Numbered from the stretch's first letter, positions 15,302-24,740 are shown. The stretch: 64,000 bases of DNA from Pseudonocardia alaniniphila (GCF_022524485.1 NZ_JAKXMK010000035.1:1-64000); one strand, 5' to 3'. Program-made: numbers and translations. The notes: generated by a model not told the origin, from the sequence alone.

Positions 15302-17014
15302 GTGCTCCCTCAGCGCCGCTGCGGCGCCGTCCTGCCGCCGGTGCTCACCGTGCTCGCCGTGGCCGTCGTGCTGGGCAGCGCGCTGGTGCTGAGCGGCTCC
15401 CGGGCCGTGCAGGCGGTGCCCGCGGCCATGCTCCCGGGGTGCGACGGCTACCTCACCGGGGCCTCCGTGCGTGCGCGCAGCGGCGAGACCGGCGTGCCCG
15501 ACATCGGCACCCTCGACACAGGCGCATGCCGCGGGGGCCTCGTGCGGATCGGACCGGACGGGCACACCTTCACGCGGGGCCACGCACCGTTCTTCTGGCT
15601 GAGCGCCGCTGCCCCGGGTCCGCTCGCCGACCTTGATCGGCCACAGCTCGACGCGTACCTCGACGCCCGGTCGGCCCAGGGCTTCACGGTGGTCCGGACG
15701 GTGGCCCCAGCCGGTGACCCGGGCGAGCACGAGTGGGAGCGGCTGGACGTCGTGGTGGACGAGGCCGCGCGCCGTGGCCTCGTCGTGGCGCTGCAACCGG
15801 TGCCGGGCGACGCCGACGCCGAGGCGTACGGCGAGGTGCTCGGGGAGCGCTACGCGAAGGCCACCAACGTGGTCTGGGTGCTGGGCGCCGCCCCGGGCGA
15901 TGGCACGGAGGACGTCCGGAGGTCCGTGGCCACGGGGATCAGGGCGGGCGGGGCAGAGCAGCTCATGAGCCACCACCCCGGCAGTGCCGAGGGGGCGGGC
16001 TTCGATCTCCTGGGCCACCTCTGCGGCGACGACGAGGAGTCCCCAGAGCTCGTCGCTGACGCCTATGCGGCCGGGCGGCCGTTCGTCGCCGAGGCGTGCG
16101 ACGACGGGTCCGCGGCGCCGGACGTTCGCCGCGACGCGTACCGGGCCGTCCTCGGCGGCGCCGCCGGCGCCGCATATGGGCCTGAGGAGGCCCAGGAGCG
16201 CGTCCCAGGCCCTAGCCGCTCCTCGACCCTGGATGCCTCCACCGCGGCGCAGCTGGGCCATCTCCGCGCCCTTGTGGAATCCCGGCCGCGCACGGAGCCC
16301 GCCGATGTGGTGATCGGTGACGAGGGTGGACCCCAGCGCATCCACGGTGCACTGGCCGCCGACCGCTCCACGCTCGTCGCCTACACGGCGGTCGGCGCGC
16401 CGATCACCGTCGATCTCGCAGGTCTCGCGGGTGAGACCGCGCGGCCGTGGTGGTTCGACCCTCGCACCGGGCGGGCCACCGAGCTCGACGCCGTGCCGGG
16501 CCGCGGCACCACGACGTTCACGCCCCCTGGCGGTGAGGCGGACGCGGCCGACTGGGTGCTGGTGGTGGACGACGCGGCCGCGGGCCACGGACCGCCGGGT
16601 CGCAGGGGTGATGGGGAGTCCGGCGACCCGGAACCCACCGCCCCTCCTGCGCCGTCGACCGCCGCTGCGCCGCCCTCGCCCACGAGCGCGCCGCCGACCA
16701 CGTCCCCTGAGCCCCCGCCGCCGCCCGCTGCGCCACCGCGGCCGCCCGCTCCGCCGTCGGCCGAGCCGGTCTGGGACCGGCTCGCCCAGTGCGAGTCGTC
16801 GGGCGACTGGGCGATCGACACCGGCAACGGCTACTACGGCGGCTTGCAGTTCGACGCCGACACCTGGCGCGCGTACGGGGGAACGGAGTTCGCCCCATCG
16901 GCCCACAAGGCCACTCGTGAGCAACAGATCACAGTTGCCACCCGAGTGCGTGACGACCGGGGCGGATACGGCTCCTGGCCTGCTTGCGCGCGCAAGCTCG
17001 ACCTGCCTTCGTAA
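15302..17014 (+). CDS. Secreted glycosidase-like (DUF4038-type) protein fused to an Rpf/transglycosylase domain
   Basis: A 570-residue exported protein. A basic start and a hydrophobic segment (about 12-35) form a signal peptide. The next 280 residues follow the apiosidase-like DUF4038 TIM-barrel pattern (FFWLSAAAPG, then DAYLDARSAQGFTVVRTVAP), then a short collagen-binding-like beta domain (RPWWFDPRTGRATEL, VLVVDDA). A Pro/Ala/Ser-rich linker (about 435-495) leads to a C-terminal Rpf-type domain (WDRLAQCESSGDWAIDTG, YYGGLQFDADTW) with the catalytic Glu in CESSGDW. Rpf domains cleave peptidoglycan and promote regrowth. The usual GDTAW of the barrel is degenerate here, so it may bind rather than cleave glycan. 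The GTG start is tentative. Confidence 0.82.
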   Translation: MLPQRRCGAVLPPVLTVLAVAVVLGSALVLSGSRAVQAVPAAMLPGCDGYLTGASVRARSGETGVPDIGTLDTGACRGGLVRIGPDGHTFTRGHAPFFWLSAAAPGPLADLDRPQLDAYLDARSAQGFTVVRTVAPAGDPGEHEWERLDVVVDEAARRGLVVALQPVPGDADAEAYGEVLGERYAKATNVVWVLGAAPGDGTEDVRRSVATGIRAGGAEQLMSHHPGSAEGAGFDLLGHLCGDDEESPELVADAYAAGRPFVAEACDDGSAAPDVRRDAYRAVLGGAAGAAYGPEEAQERVPGPSRSSTLDASTAAQLGHLRALVESRPRTEPADVVIGDEGGPQRIHGALAADRSTLVAYTAVGAPITVDLAGLAGETARPWWFDPRTGRATELDAVPGRGTTTFTPPGGEADAADWVLVVDDAAAGHGPPGRRGDGESGDPEPTAPPAPSTAAAPPSPTSAPPTTSPEPPPPPAAPPRPPAPPSAEPVWDRLAQCESSGDWAIDTGNGYYGGLQFDADTWRAYGGTEFAPSAHKATREQQITVATRVRDDRGGYGSWPACARKLDLPS

Positions 17015-17089
17015 CCATCTCGTGATAACGCAGTGAGATCGGGACCGCCGTCGCCGCCGGGTGAATGGTCATCGCTACCCTGACGGGCG

Positions 17090-18688
17090 ATGAGCGAGCG
17101 CTCGCAGTCCGAGGAGACCCCTATCCGCGTCGGCAACCGGTACCGCCTTGACGAGCGGATCGGGGCCGGCGCCATGGGTGCTGTGTGGCGCAGCACCGAC
17201 GAGCTGCTCAATCGCACGGTCGCTGTGAAAGAGCTGCTCGCAGCGGCTGCCCCGGACACCCCCGCAGGCAACGATGCGCTGGAGGAGTCGCGCCAGCGGA
17301 TCTTGCGGGAGGGCCGGATCGGGGCCCGTCTGCAACATCCGCACGTGATCAGCATGTTCGACGTCGTGGTGCACGAGGACCGGCCCTGGCTGGTGATGGA
17401 GTACCTCCCGTCGAAGTCACTGGCTCAGGTGCTGTCGGAGAAGGGCGCGTTGGAGCCGCGGCAGGTCGCCGACGTGGGCCGCCAGGTGGCCGACGGGCTG
17501 GCAGCCGCGCACCTGGCCGGTGTGGTGCACCGTGACGTCAAGCCGGGCAACGTCCTCCTCGGTGAGGACGGGCGGGTCAAGCTCACCGACTTCGGTGTCT
17601 CCCGCGCGGTCGACGACGTGCAGCTCACCCGCACCGGGCTGATCGCAGGGACCCCCGCGTTCCTCTCGCCCGAGGTGGCCAGGGGCGGAGATCCCACCGC
17701 AGCGTCCGACGTGTTCGCGCTCGGGGCCACGCTCTACGCGGCGGCGGAGGGCACCCCGCCGTTCGGGCTCGACGACAACGCGTACGCGTTGCTGCACAAG
17801 GTCGCCATGGGCGATGTGCGGCCGCCGAAGAAGTCCGGCCCGCTCACGGCCGTGATCATGTGGCTGCTGAGCCGGGAGCCCGCCGAGCGTCCGTCGGCGA
17901 TGCAGGCCCGTGACGTGCTGGCCGCTGTGGCGGAGGGTCGCGACGGCGGGCCGGCAGTGCCGGCGTTGGCGGCGGCTGCTGCCGGTGGCACCGGCAACAC
18001 CCTTGCCATGGAGGCCGCGCCCACCGCCGCGGCGGCGCCGATCGCGCCTCCGCCCCCTCCCACCTCGCCGCAGACGTCCCGGCCTGCGTCCGAGCCCGGT
18101 CCCGGTCGTCCGCGCCGCTGGCGAACCGGCCTGATCGCGATCGTGGCGCTGCTGGTGGTCGGCGGCGGTGTCGTTGCGGCGATCCTGACGTCAGGGAACG
18201 GCCCCGACAATCCTGGCAACCAGCAGGCCGCTCCGCCTTCCCCCAGCACGAGCGTGGCCGCTCCGCCGGCCCCCGCCCCGGCTGCCACCACGGCGCCGCG
18301 CACCACCGAGCCGGCGCCCACCACCACCCCGGCGCCGCCACCGACCACGACGCCTAGCCCGGCGCCCGACGGGGGCGCCGCGCCCAGCGACCCGGTCGCC
18401 TTCGTCCAGAACTACTACGCGCTGCTCCCGGGCAACACCGACGCCGCATTCGCGCTCCTCAGCCCGGAGGCGCAGAGCGCGTCGAACGGACGCTCCGGGT
18501 ATGACCGCTTCTACGGGTCGCTGCAGTCGGTGAGCCTGCAGAACGTCCGCCAGACCGGTGACAGCACCGTGGAGGCCACAGTGGTGTTCGTCGAGAAGAG
18601 CGGCACCACCACCCGTGAGCCGTACCGCTTCGTGATCGGAACGGACGACAACGACCGGACGATCCTGCAGTCGTTCAGCAAGCTGTAG
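17090..18688 (+). CDS. Transmembrane Ser/Thr protein kinase (PknB-type kinase domain, no PASTA repeats)
   Basis: A 532-residue receptor-like kinase. The kinase domain (about 18-275) has the GAGAMGAV glycine loop (25-32), Lys47, HRD 147-149 and DFG 167-169, all intact. A Pro-rich juxtamembrane stretch and one transmembrane helix (TGLIAIVALLVVGGGVVAAI) follow. After a Pro/Thr-rich outer linker comes a roughly 110-residue extracytoplasmic domain (FVQNYYALLPGNTDAAFALL) resembling an NTF2-like fold. It should phosphorylate cytoplasmic targets in response to an outside signal; none is evident nearby. TACCCT at 17076-17081 lies eight bases before the ATG, so the mRNA is probably leaderless. Confidence 0.93.
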   Translation: MSERSQSEETPIRVGNRYRLDERIGAGAMGAVWRSTDELLNRTVAVKELLAAAAPDTPAGNDALEESRQRILREGRIGARLQHPHVISMFDVVVHEDRPWLVMEYLPSKSLAQVLSEKGALEPRQVADVGRQVADGLAAAHLAGVVHRDVKPGNVLLGEDGRVKLTDFGVSRAVDDVQLTRTGLIAGTPAFLSPEVARGGDPTAASDVFALGATLYAAAEGTPPFGLDDNAYALLHKVAMGDVRPPKKSGPLTAVIMWLLSREPAERPSAMQARDVLAAVAEGRDGGPAVPALAAAAAGGTGNTLAMEAAPTAAAAPIAPPPPPTSPQTSRPASEPGPGRPRRWRTGLIAIVALLVVGGGVVAAILTSGNGPDNPGNQQAAPPSPSTSVAAPPAPAPAATTAPRTTEPAPTTTPAPPPTTTPSPAPDGGAAPSDPVAFVQNYYALLPGNTDAAFALLSPEAQSASNGRSGYDRFYGSLQSVSLQNVRQTGDSTVEATVVFVEKSGTTTREPYRFVIGTDDNDRTILQSFSKL

Positions 18689-18709
18689 TGCTCGCCGCAG
18701 GCGGCCCGC

Positions 18710-20599
18710 TCAGGCCGTCTGCACGCCCACATCGCTGAGGTTCGCGGTGACCCACCGCACCACCTCGCGGACGAAGACCCTCTTGTTGTCGGTGCCGTGC
18801 ACCTCGTGGCCCTCGTCGTGGAAGAGCAGGAAGCCCGGTGACGCCCCGCGCTCCCGGAGAGCGTCCACCACCTGCTGGGCCTCCACGAGCGGCACGTTGG
18901 TGTCGTGCGCACCGTGCACCACCAGCAGCGGCGCGGTGATGCGGTCGACGCGGTGGATCGGTGAGAGCTCCCGAAGCAACGCGGCGTCCGAGTGCGGGTC
19001 GCCGTACTTGGTGGTGGCCGCTTCGGCGATCCATGGCTCCGTGGAGGCGTAGAAGGTGGCGAAGTCGGAGATGCCGCAGACGTCGACGCCCACCGCGAAA
19101 AGCTCCGGGAACCAGGCCAGCGCGGCGAGCGCGAGGTAGCCACCGTAGGAGCGGCCCGACACGCCGACCCGGCCGGGATCGGCGAGCCGCGCCGACACGA
19201 GGAAGTCGACGGCGGCCCGCACGTCGGTGATCGCGACGAATCGGCGCTCGTGGTCGTCGGCGCAGGCGAAGCTGCGCCCGTAGCCGCCCGAGCCGCGGAC
19301 GTTGGGCGCGAAGACCGCGACGCCCTCGGCGAGCAGAGCCTGGAACAGCGGCTGGAAGGTGGGTCGTTCCTGCGCCTCAGGGCCACCGTGCAGCCAGATG
19401 AGCGTGGGTAGCGACCCGAGCACGCCGGAGGGCCGGAACAGCCATCCGGACAGCAGCAGGCCGTCCTCGGCGCGGAACTCGTGGAGCGTCGGGGCGACGA
19501 GCGACTCGCCGTCGCCCGGCTCGGCGGGCAGGAGCGGGGTGGCGTCCCCGTAGGTCTCGAGCCCGATCCGGGCGAGCTGCGGCGGAGTGGCCGGACCCTC
19601 GTTGGCGGCGAGCAGAGCGCGACCGTCGCGGCTGAAGGCCAGCCCGGTGACCACGTCGCCTGGCACGGGGACCACGGGCTCGAGCATCCCGGAACGCAGG
19701 TCGAGCAGCTCGATCTCGCTGCGCCCGTCGACGTTCCAGACGAGCGCGGCGCGCGCGCCTGCAGGATCGAGCGAGACGAGGTCGAGGTCGTCGTCGGGAC
19801 GCTCGGCGACCGGGTACGCGGTGGACAGCTCGGTGCTGCCCAGCAGGGTGACCACGAGCAGCGCAGGGCGCTCGCGGCCCGCATCGGTGTGGACGTAGAG
19901 CTGGCGGCCGGTCACGCCGAACCTGGCGTCGGCGATCGTGGCACCGCCGGGCAGCAGCTCGGTGCGCTGCCCGCTGTGCAGGTCCACCAGCTCCAGCCGC
20001 CGTTCGCCGCGGCGACCGAGCCGCACCACCGCGCGCCTGCCGTCGCCGCTCACGGCGCAGACCCGGGCGGCGGGGCCGGCGGCGAGCACCGTGGACGTGC
20101 CGTCGCGCAGGTCGACCAGACAGGCCTGGCCGTCGCCCGCCCCTTCCGGGAAGACGGTGACGCCGAGCTGGCGGCCATTGTGGGACCACGCCCCGAGCGT
20201 CACGGCAGCAGCCCCGGGAGCGAGCTGACGCGACTCGCTGCCGTCGGGGGTGAGCACCTGGACGCGCGTGCGCTCGCCTCCGTGCAGCGCGGTCTGGAAG
20301 GCCAGCCAGGTGCCGTCGGGCGACCAGGTGAGGGCCTGCACATCGCCCTCGACCGGCAGCGGGGCCTCGGGCTCGACGATGGGGCCGCCGTCGGGGGGCA
20401 ACACGCCCACCCACGCACGCGGGCGGCCGTCGCGGTCGGAGACCCAGGCCACCAGGGTGCCGTCGGGGGACGGCACCGGATTCGAGTAGGCCGTGGGGAA
20501 CAGCTCGCCGTAGGTGGTGCCGGCCGGGTGCGCGTCGGCACCGCCGGTCAGACGAGCGAGCCTCCGCTCGGTGAAGTCCGACACCCCTAGGTGATCCAT
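18710..20599 (-). CDS. S9-family prolyl oligopeptidase-like serine peptidase
   Basis: A 629-residue cytoplasmic peptidase with an N-terminal beta-propeller (WD40-like PD40 repeats such as TWSPDGTWLAFQT) and a C-terminal alpha/beta-hydrolase domain. The catalytic Ser is in SGRSYGGY, Asp in HGAHDTNVP and His in DEGHEVHG. The ATG at 20599 lies two bases after the stop of the amidotransferase gene, and its AGGAGAGGGGG ribosome-binding site is inside that gene's last codons, so the two are coupled. Relatives act on short peptides, N-terminally blocked or proline-containing. The pairing with a glutamine amidotransferase hints at turnover of a peptide amide, which is inference. Confidence 0.92.
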   Translation of the reverse strand: MDHLGVSDFTERRLARLTGGADAHPAGTTYGELFPTAYSNPVPSPDGTLVAWVSDRDGRPRAWVGVLPPDGGPIVEPEAPLPVEGDVQALTWSPDGTWLAFQTALHGGERTRVQVLTPDGSESRQLAPGAAAVTLGAWSHNGRQLGVTVFPEGAGDGQACLVDLRDGTSTVLAAGPAARVCAVSGDGRRAVVRLGRRGERRLELVDLHSGQRTELLPGGATIADARFGVTGRQLYVHTDAGRERPALLVVTLLGSTELSTAYPVAERPDDDLDLVSLDPAGARAALVWNVDGRSEIELLDLRSGMLEPVVPVPGDVVTGLAFSRDGRALLAANEGPATPPQLARIGLETYGDATPLLPAEPGDGESLVAPTLHEFRAEDGLLLSGWLFRPSGVLGSLPTLIWLHGGPEAQERPTFQPLFQALLAEGVAVFAPNVRGSGGYGRSFACADDHERRFVAITDVRAAVDFLVSARLADPGRVGVSGRSYGGYLALAALAWFPELFAVGVDVCGISDFATFYASTEPWIAEAATTKYGDPHSDAALLRELSPIHRVDRITAPLLVVHGAHDTNVPLVEAQQVVDALRERGASPGFLLFHDEGHEVHGTDNKRVFVREVVRWVTANLSDVGVQTA

Positions 20600-20601
20600 C
20601 C

Positions 20602-22383
20602 CTACAACCCCCTCTCCTGAAACCACATCTCGAGCAGCGCGACCTGCCACAACGCATTGGAACCGAGGTTTGTTCGTGCAGTGTTGGGGTCGGCCAGCAT
20701 GGTGTCCAGCCAGTCCCGGCGTACCAGCCCACGGGCCTTCGCCACGGGATCGGTGACGGCGTCACGTACCCGGTCGAGGAAAGGGCCTTCGAGGTGCCGG
20801 ATCGCCGGAACCGGAAAGTACCCCTTGGGCCGGTCGATGATCGAGTCGGGGACCACGCCGCGGGCTGCGTCCTTCAACACACCCTTCCCGCCGTGGGCGA
20901 GCTTGAGCTCCGGCGGGCAGGCGGCGGCGAGTTCAACCAGCTCGTGGTCCAGGAACGGGACGCGGGCCTCCAGGCCCCACGCCATCGTCATGTTGTCCAC
21001 GCGCTTGACGGGGTCGTCGACCAGCATGATGGTCGAGTCGAGCCGCAGCGCCGCGTCGAGCGTCTCGTCGGCGCCCGGGGCGCCGAAGTGCTCGGCGATG
21101 AAGGCCCGGCTCGGGTCGTGGTCGAGCACCCACTCCGGTTCGAGGATGTGGGCGAGCTCGGCGTGGGGACGGTCGGTGAACTGCTTCGCGTAGGCCTCCA
21201 CGCCCTGCGCGCGGGGCACGCCGGCCAGCGGCGGGTACCAGCTGTACCCGGCGAACACCTCGTCGGCGCCCTGCCCGGACTGGACCACCCGCACCGACTT
21301 CGACACCTCCTGCGCGAGGAGGTAGAAGGCGACGCAGTCGTGGCTGACCATGGGCTCGGACATCGCGACGATGGCGTCGTCGACGGCGGGCAGCATCCGT
21401 GCGGGGTCGACGAGGATCTGCTGATGTTCGGTTCCGAAGTGCTCGGCCACGAGGTCGGAGTACTCGAACTCGTCGCCCGACTCGCCCGCCGCGGCGTGGA
21501 ACCCGACGCTGAACGTCTGGAGGCCGGTCTGCCCCTCGGCGGCGAGCAGGGCGACGACCAGCGAGGAGTCCAGCCCGCCGGACAGCAGCACTCCGACGGG
21601 GACGTCGGCGACCATTCGCCTGCGCACCGCGATCCTCAGCGACTCGAGCACCGCGTCGCGCCAGTCGCGGGCGCTCATCCCGGCGTGCTCCGGGCGCCGG
21701 ATGTGTGAGGGCTCCCAGTAGAGGTGGTCGCTGCTCGTGCCATCCGGCTGGATCGTCCGCACGGTGGCCGGCGGGAGCTTTCGCACCCCGCTCAGGATCG
21801 TGCGTGGCGCGGGCACCACCGAATGGAAGGTCATGTAGTGGTGCAGCGCGATCCGGTCGATGGACGTGTCGATTCCGCCGGCCTTGAGAAGGGCGGGAAG
21901 CGAGGACGCGAACAGCAGCCTGCCGTGGGCCTCGGCGAGGTAGAGCGGCTTGATCCCGAGACGGTCGCGGCCGAGGGTCAGAACTCCGGTGTCGCGGTCG
22001 GCCACCGCGAAGGCGAACATGCCGAGGAAGCGCTCGACGCAGGCGGGGCCCCAGTGCTTGAAGGCCTTGAGCAGCACCTCGGTGTCGGACGTGGAGAAGA
22101 AGTGGTAGCCGGCGGCCTCGAGCTCCGCGCGCAGTTCGCGGTAGTTGTAGATGAGCCCGTTGAACACCGCGGACAGGCCGAGCTCCGGGTCGACCATGGG
22201 CTGGGCGCCGCGTTCGGAGAGGTCGATGATCTTGAGCCGGCGGTGACCGAGCGCGATCGCGCCGACGGAGTAGACGCCTGATCCGTCGGGACCGCGGCGG
22301 TGCATCTCGGCGGTGACCCGGGCGACAGCCTCCACGTCCGGAGCGCTGCCGTCGAACCGGATCTCACCGGCGATGCCGCACAT
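20602..22383 (-). CDS. Asparagine-synthetase-type glutamine amidotransferase (NAGGN amidotransferase-like)
   Basis: A 593-residue class II amidotransferase. Cys2 (MCGIAGE) is the N-terminal nucleophile after Met removal, and the glutaminase domain covers about 1-200. The ATP-pyrophosphatase loop is LSGGLDSS (267-274). The sequence (ALGHRRLKIIDLSERGAQPM, GRDRLGIKPLYL) resembles the N-acetylglutaminylglutamine amidotransferase subfamily more than housekeeping AsnB, but the ATP-grasp/acetyltransferase partner of that osmolyte pathway is not in the window. A plain asparagine synthase or another peptide-amide maker is possible. It heads a two-gene unit with the S9 peptidase and is divergent from the gene at 22529. 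Confidence 0.85.
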   Translation of the reverse strand: MCGIAGEIRFDGSAPDVEAVARVTAEMHRRGPDGSGVYSVGAIALGHRRLKIIDLSERGAQPMVDPELGLSAVFNGLIYNYRELRAELEAAGYHFFSTSDTEVLLKAFKHWGPACVERFLGMFAFAVADRDTGVLTLGRDRLGIKPLYLAEAHGRLLFASSLPALLKAGGIDTSIDRIALHHYMTFHSVVPAPRTILSGVRKLPPATVRTIQPDGTSSDHLYWEPSHIRRPEHAGMSARDWRDAVLESLRIAVRRRMVADVPVGVLLSGGLDSSLVVALLAAEGQTGLQTFSVGFHAAAGESGDEFEYSDLVAEHFGTEHQQILVDPARMLPAVDDAIVAMSEPMVSHDCVAFYLLAQEVSKSVRVVQSGQGADEVFAGYSWYPPLAGVPRAQGVEAYAKQFTDRPHAELAHILEPEWVLDHDPSRAFIAEHFGAPGADETLDAALRLDSTIMLVDDPVKRVDNMTMAWGLEARVPFLDHELVELAAACPPELKLAHGGKGVLKDAARGVVPDSIIDRPKGYFPVPAIRHLEGPFLDRVRDAVTDPVAKARGLVRRDWLDTMLADPNTARTNLGSNALWQVALLEMWFQERGL

Positions 22384-22528
22384 GCGTGTCCTCCGCTGGT
22401 CGGGCGCCCGGGTTCTCCCGGACGTCGAGGTTGAGTGGACGATGCGGTACCCCGCGGGCGCAACCCACACCTTGTTTCGAGTGTGTGACCAGAATCTCGT
22501 CGAGCCGAGCCGTGGTGGACTTGCGTAC

Positions 22529-23335
22529 ATGAACGACATAACTCTCGGAGCGGTGTTCCGGCCGCAATCACCTCCAGAACGGCTTCGTGACGTGGCCATC
22601 GCCGCCGAGGCCTCCGGCGTCGGCGAGCTGTGGCTCTGGGAGGACTGCTTCCTGGAAGGCGGTCTCACCGCCGCGACCGCGGCGCTCGCCTGGACCGAGC
22701 GGCTGAAGGTCGGAGTGGGTCTGCTGCCGGTGCCGCTGCGCAACCCCGCCGTGGCCGCGATGGAGATCGCCACACTCGCCCGGATGTTCCCGGGCCGGTT
22801 CCTGCCCGGCCTCGGGCACGGCGTGCTGGAGTGGATGGCGCAGGTCGGAGCCCGGGTCCCGTCGCCGATGACGTTGCTGCGTGAGCACGCCACCGCCGTC
22901 CGCGATCTCCTGCACGGCCGCACGGTGGACGTCGACGGCCGTTTCGTCCATCTGGAGGGCGTCGCGCTCGACTGGCCGCCCCGCGAGGTGCCGCCGATCC
23001 TGATCGGGGCCAGGGGGCCGAAGACCGTGCGGCTGGCGGGGGAGATCGCCGACGGCGTCCTGCTCGACTCCGGGCTCTCCGTGGGTCAGGTCCGTGAGGC
23101 GCGTGCCCGGGCGGAGGAGGGCCGGGCGGCGGCAGGCCGGACCGGAGACTTCCGCATCGTGGTGTACCTGGAGTTGGACGCCACGTCCGGTGGGTTGGCG
23201 GAGCAGGTCGAGGAGCACGCGCAGAAGTTCTCGGCTGCCGGCGCCGACACCGTGGTGTTCCAGGCGACCGGAGAGGCGCCTGACCCGGAGCCGCTGCTGG
23301 AAGCGTGCGGCAGACTTGCCGGCCGTCCCGTGTGA
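22529..23335 (+). CDS. Luciferase-like (LLM class) flavin/F420-dependent oxidoreductase
   Basis: A 268-residue TIM-barrel protein of the luciferase-like monooxygenase superfamily. Typical elements are AEASGVGELWLWED, the LLPVPLRNPAVAAMEIATL strand-helix unit, GLGHGVLEWMAQVG and PPILIGARGPKTVRLAGEIA. In actinomycetes most short members use F420, but FMN cannot be excluded. The ATG at 22529 was chosen because the family fold begins right after it. It stands alone, divergent from the amidotransferase gene across 145 bases. Confidence 0.85.
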   Translation: MNDITLGAVFRPQSPPERLRDVAIAAEASGVGELWLWEDCFLEGGLTAATAALAWTERLKVGVGLLPVPLRNPAVAAMEIATLARMFPGRFLPGLGHGVLEWMAQVGARVPSPMTLLREHATAVRDLLHGRTVDVDGRFVHLEGVALDWPPREVPPILIGARGPKTVRLAGEIADGVLLDSGLSVGQVREARARAEEGRAAAGRTGDFRIVVYLELDATSGGLAEQVEEHAQKFSAAGADTVVFQATGEAPDPEPLLEACGRLAGRPV

Positions 23336-23518
23336 GCTGACGGGCGGGTGCCTCCGGAAACGCTGTTTTTTCGCGCATCGTGAATTCGCTGGTATCGGAT
23401 CAGCTCCGCCAGGCGAGTGGGGCGTGTGCCGCTGAAGGGTGAATCCGGCAGGCGCCTGCTCCGGGGCGGGCAAGGTTGCCCGCGTATTCACTCGCTACCC
23501 CTTCGGAGGGCTGGACAG

Positions 23519-24067
23519 TTGACCACTGGCGCAACGGACTCGGTCCACCAGAGGATCGAGCGGACATTCGACGGTCTCGACAGCAACCACGACGGCTATG
23601 TCGACTGGTCGGACTACCAGAACCTCGTCGACCGCTACCTCGGCGCGTTTCAGCTCGACAGGGGTGATCGCCGGGCCAGGGCGCTGCAGACCATCCACGA
23701 GATGCTGTGGCTGGAACTGCTGCGGCACGCGGGCGCAGGGGAGGACCGCCTGCTGAAGAACGTCTTCATCGCCGCCACTCGCCTCACCATCGTCGACACC
23801 AGCCGCCTGAACGTGGTCGAGGGATTCGGCCACGCCATCTTCGACGTCGTCGACACCGACGGCGACAACGAGATCGACAAGGACCAGTTCGACCGCCTGC
23901 TGCGGGACGTCTGGCAGGCCGACTCTCCGGAGTCGAACAAGGCGTTCGGCCGGGTGGACACCGATGACGACGGCACGATCTCCCGGCAGGAGTTCCTCCA
24001 GGCCGCGCACAAGTACTTCAACTCCAGCGACCTCAACGGCGAAGGCAACCTGCGCGCCCGCGCCTGA
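23519..24067 (+). CDS. EF-hand calcium-binding protein (calerythrin-like)
   Basis: A 182-residue protein resembling bacterial calerythrin/sarcoplasmic calcium-binding proteins. Three canonical EF loops are visible: DSNHDGYVDWSD, DTDGDNEIDKDQ and DTDDDGTISRQE; the usual second hand is degenerate. It likely buffers or senses cytoplasmic calcium. TTG at 23519 is the start because CGGAGGG lies eight bases upstream and the product then begins just before the first helix. No calcium-related partner adjoins it. Confidence 0.88.
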   Translation: MTTGATDSVHQRIERTFDGLDSNHDGYVDWSDYQNLVDRYLGAFQLDRGDRRARALQTIHEMLWLELLRHAGAGEDRLLKNVFIAATRLTIVDTSRLNVVEGFGHAIFDVVDTDGDNEIDKDQFDRLLRDVWQADSPESNKAFGRVDTDDDGTISRQEFLQAAHKYFNSSDLNGEGNLRARA

Positions 24068-24144
24068 TCGACCCCACTCCGGCGGTAGCCTGGAAGGCGG
24101 CTCGGCCACCGCAGAAATCTCAACGGGGGAGCCGTCGCCGGCGG

Positions 24145-24408
24145 TCAGCGCTTCCGGTAGACGTCGCGACGGTGGCCTACGGCGAGAACCAGAATCACGA
24201 GCTCGCCGTCGTGGATCTCGTAGATGATCCGGAAATCACCCGTGCGCACGCGCCACTCTCCTGCGCCGCCGACCAACTGCGTGGCTGCCGGCGGGCGTGG
24301 TTCGGTGGCGAGCAGCTCAAGTGCCGCCTGGATGCGACGTCGGCCGGGGGCATCGAGCTTGCGCAGCTGACGTGCCGCGCTCGGGACGACTGTGATGCGG
24401 TAGGTCAC
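24145..24408 (-). CDS. RelE/ParE-family toxin
   Basis: An 87-residue basic protein with the RelE fold pattern: an N-terminal strand and helix with ARQLRKLD, then EWRVRTGDFRIIYEI and VLAVGHRRDVYRK, where the basic residues of the RNase site lie. It should cut mRNA at the ribosome when free of antitoxin. The GTG start is nine bases after the antitoxin stop, the classic antitoxin-then-toxin order. Confidence 0.93.
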   Translation of the reverse strand: MTYRITVVPSAARQLRKLDAPGRRRIQAALELLATEPRPPAATQLVGGAGEWRVRTGDFRIIYEIHDGELVILVLAVGHRRDVYRKR

Positions 24409-24417
24409 GTTGGTGGT

Positions 24418-24687
24418 TCAGAGGCCCAGATCCGCCTTGACCTCTTCCCAGGGAATCGGGGCCGCCTCAGCGGCTGCCAGCTCCGCCCTGGCAGCCTCGG
24501 CCGCCCGGATGTCCGCCATGTCCTCCGCCAGCTCGAGGATCCGATCGAGATCGTCGGCATCGATGACGGCGGCGATCCGGTGGCCCCGCCGCGAGAGGTA
24601 GACCGGTCGGTGCTCGGAGCGCGCCTGGTCAACCACAGCGGCGAGCTGCTCGCGGGCGTCCGAGATGCTGATCCCTTCCTCGGTCAC
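24418..24687 (-). CDS. Phd/YefM-family antitoxin
   Basis: An 89-residue protein with the Phd/YefM DNA-binding half (ISISDAREQLAAVVDQARSE, then PVYLSRRGHRIAAVIDADDL) and an acidic, Ala-rich toxin-wrapping tail. It neutralises the downstream RelE toxin and represses its own promoter. GTG 24687 gives the usual family length; ATG 24726 would add 13 codons and run into the candidate operator. Confidence 0.9.
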   Translation of the reverse strand: MTEEGISISDAREQLAAVVDQARSEHRPVYLSRRGHRIAAVIDADDLDRILELAEDMADIRAAEAARAELAAAEAAPIPWEEVKADLGL

Positions 24688-24715
24688 CTCATGAACGTAC
24701 GCCTGCCGACTCAGC

Positions 24716-24740
24716 TGTACAACCATCCCGGAAATGTACA
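24716..24740. promoter_or_regulatory. Candidate toxin-antitoxin operator (paired TGTACA boxes)
   Basis: The palindrome TGTACA occurs at 24716-24721 and 24735-24740, 19 bases apart start to start (about two helical turns), directly upstream of the antitoxin. This spacing suits cooperative binding of an antitoxin dimer pair. Confidence 0.5.
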
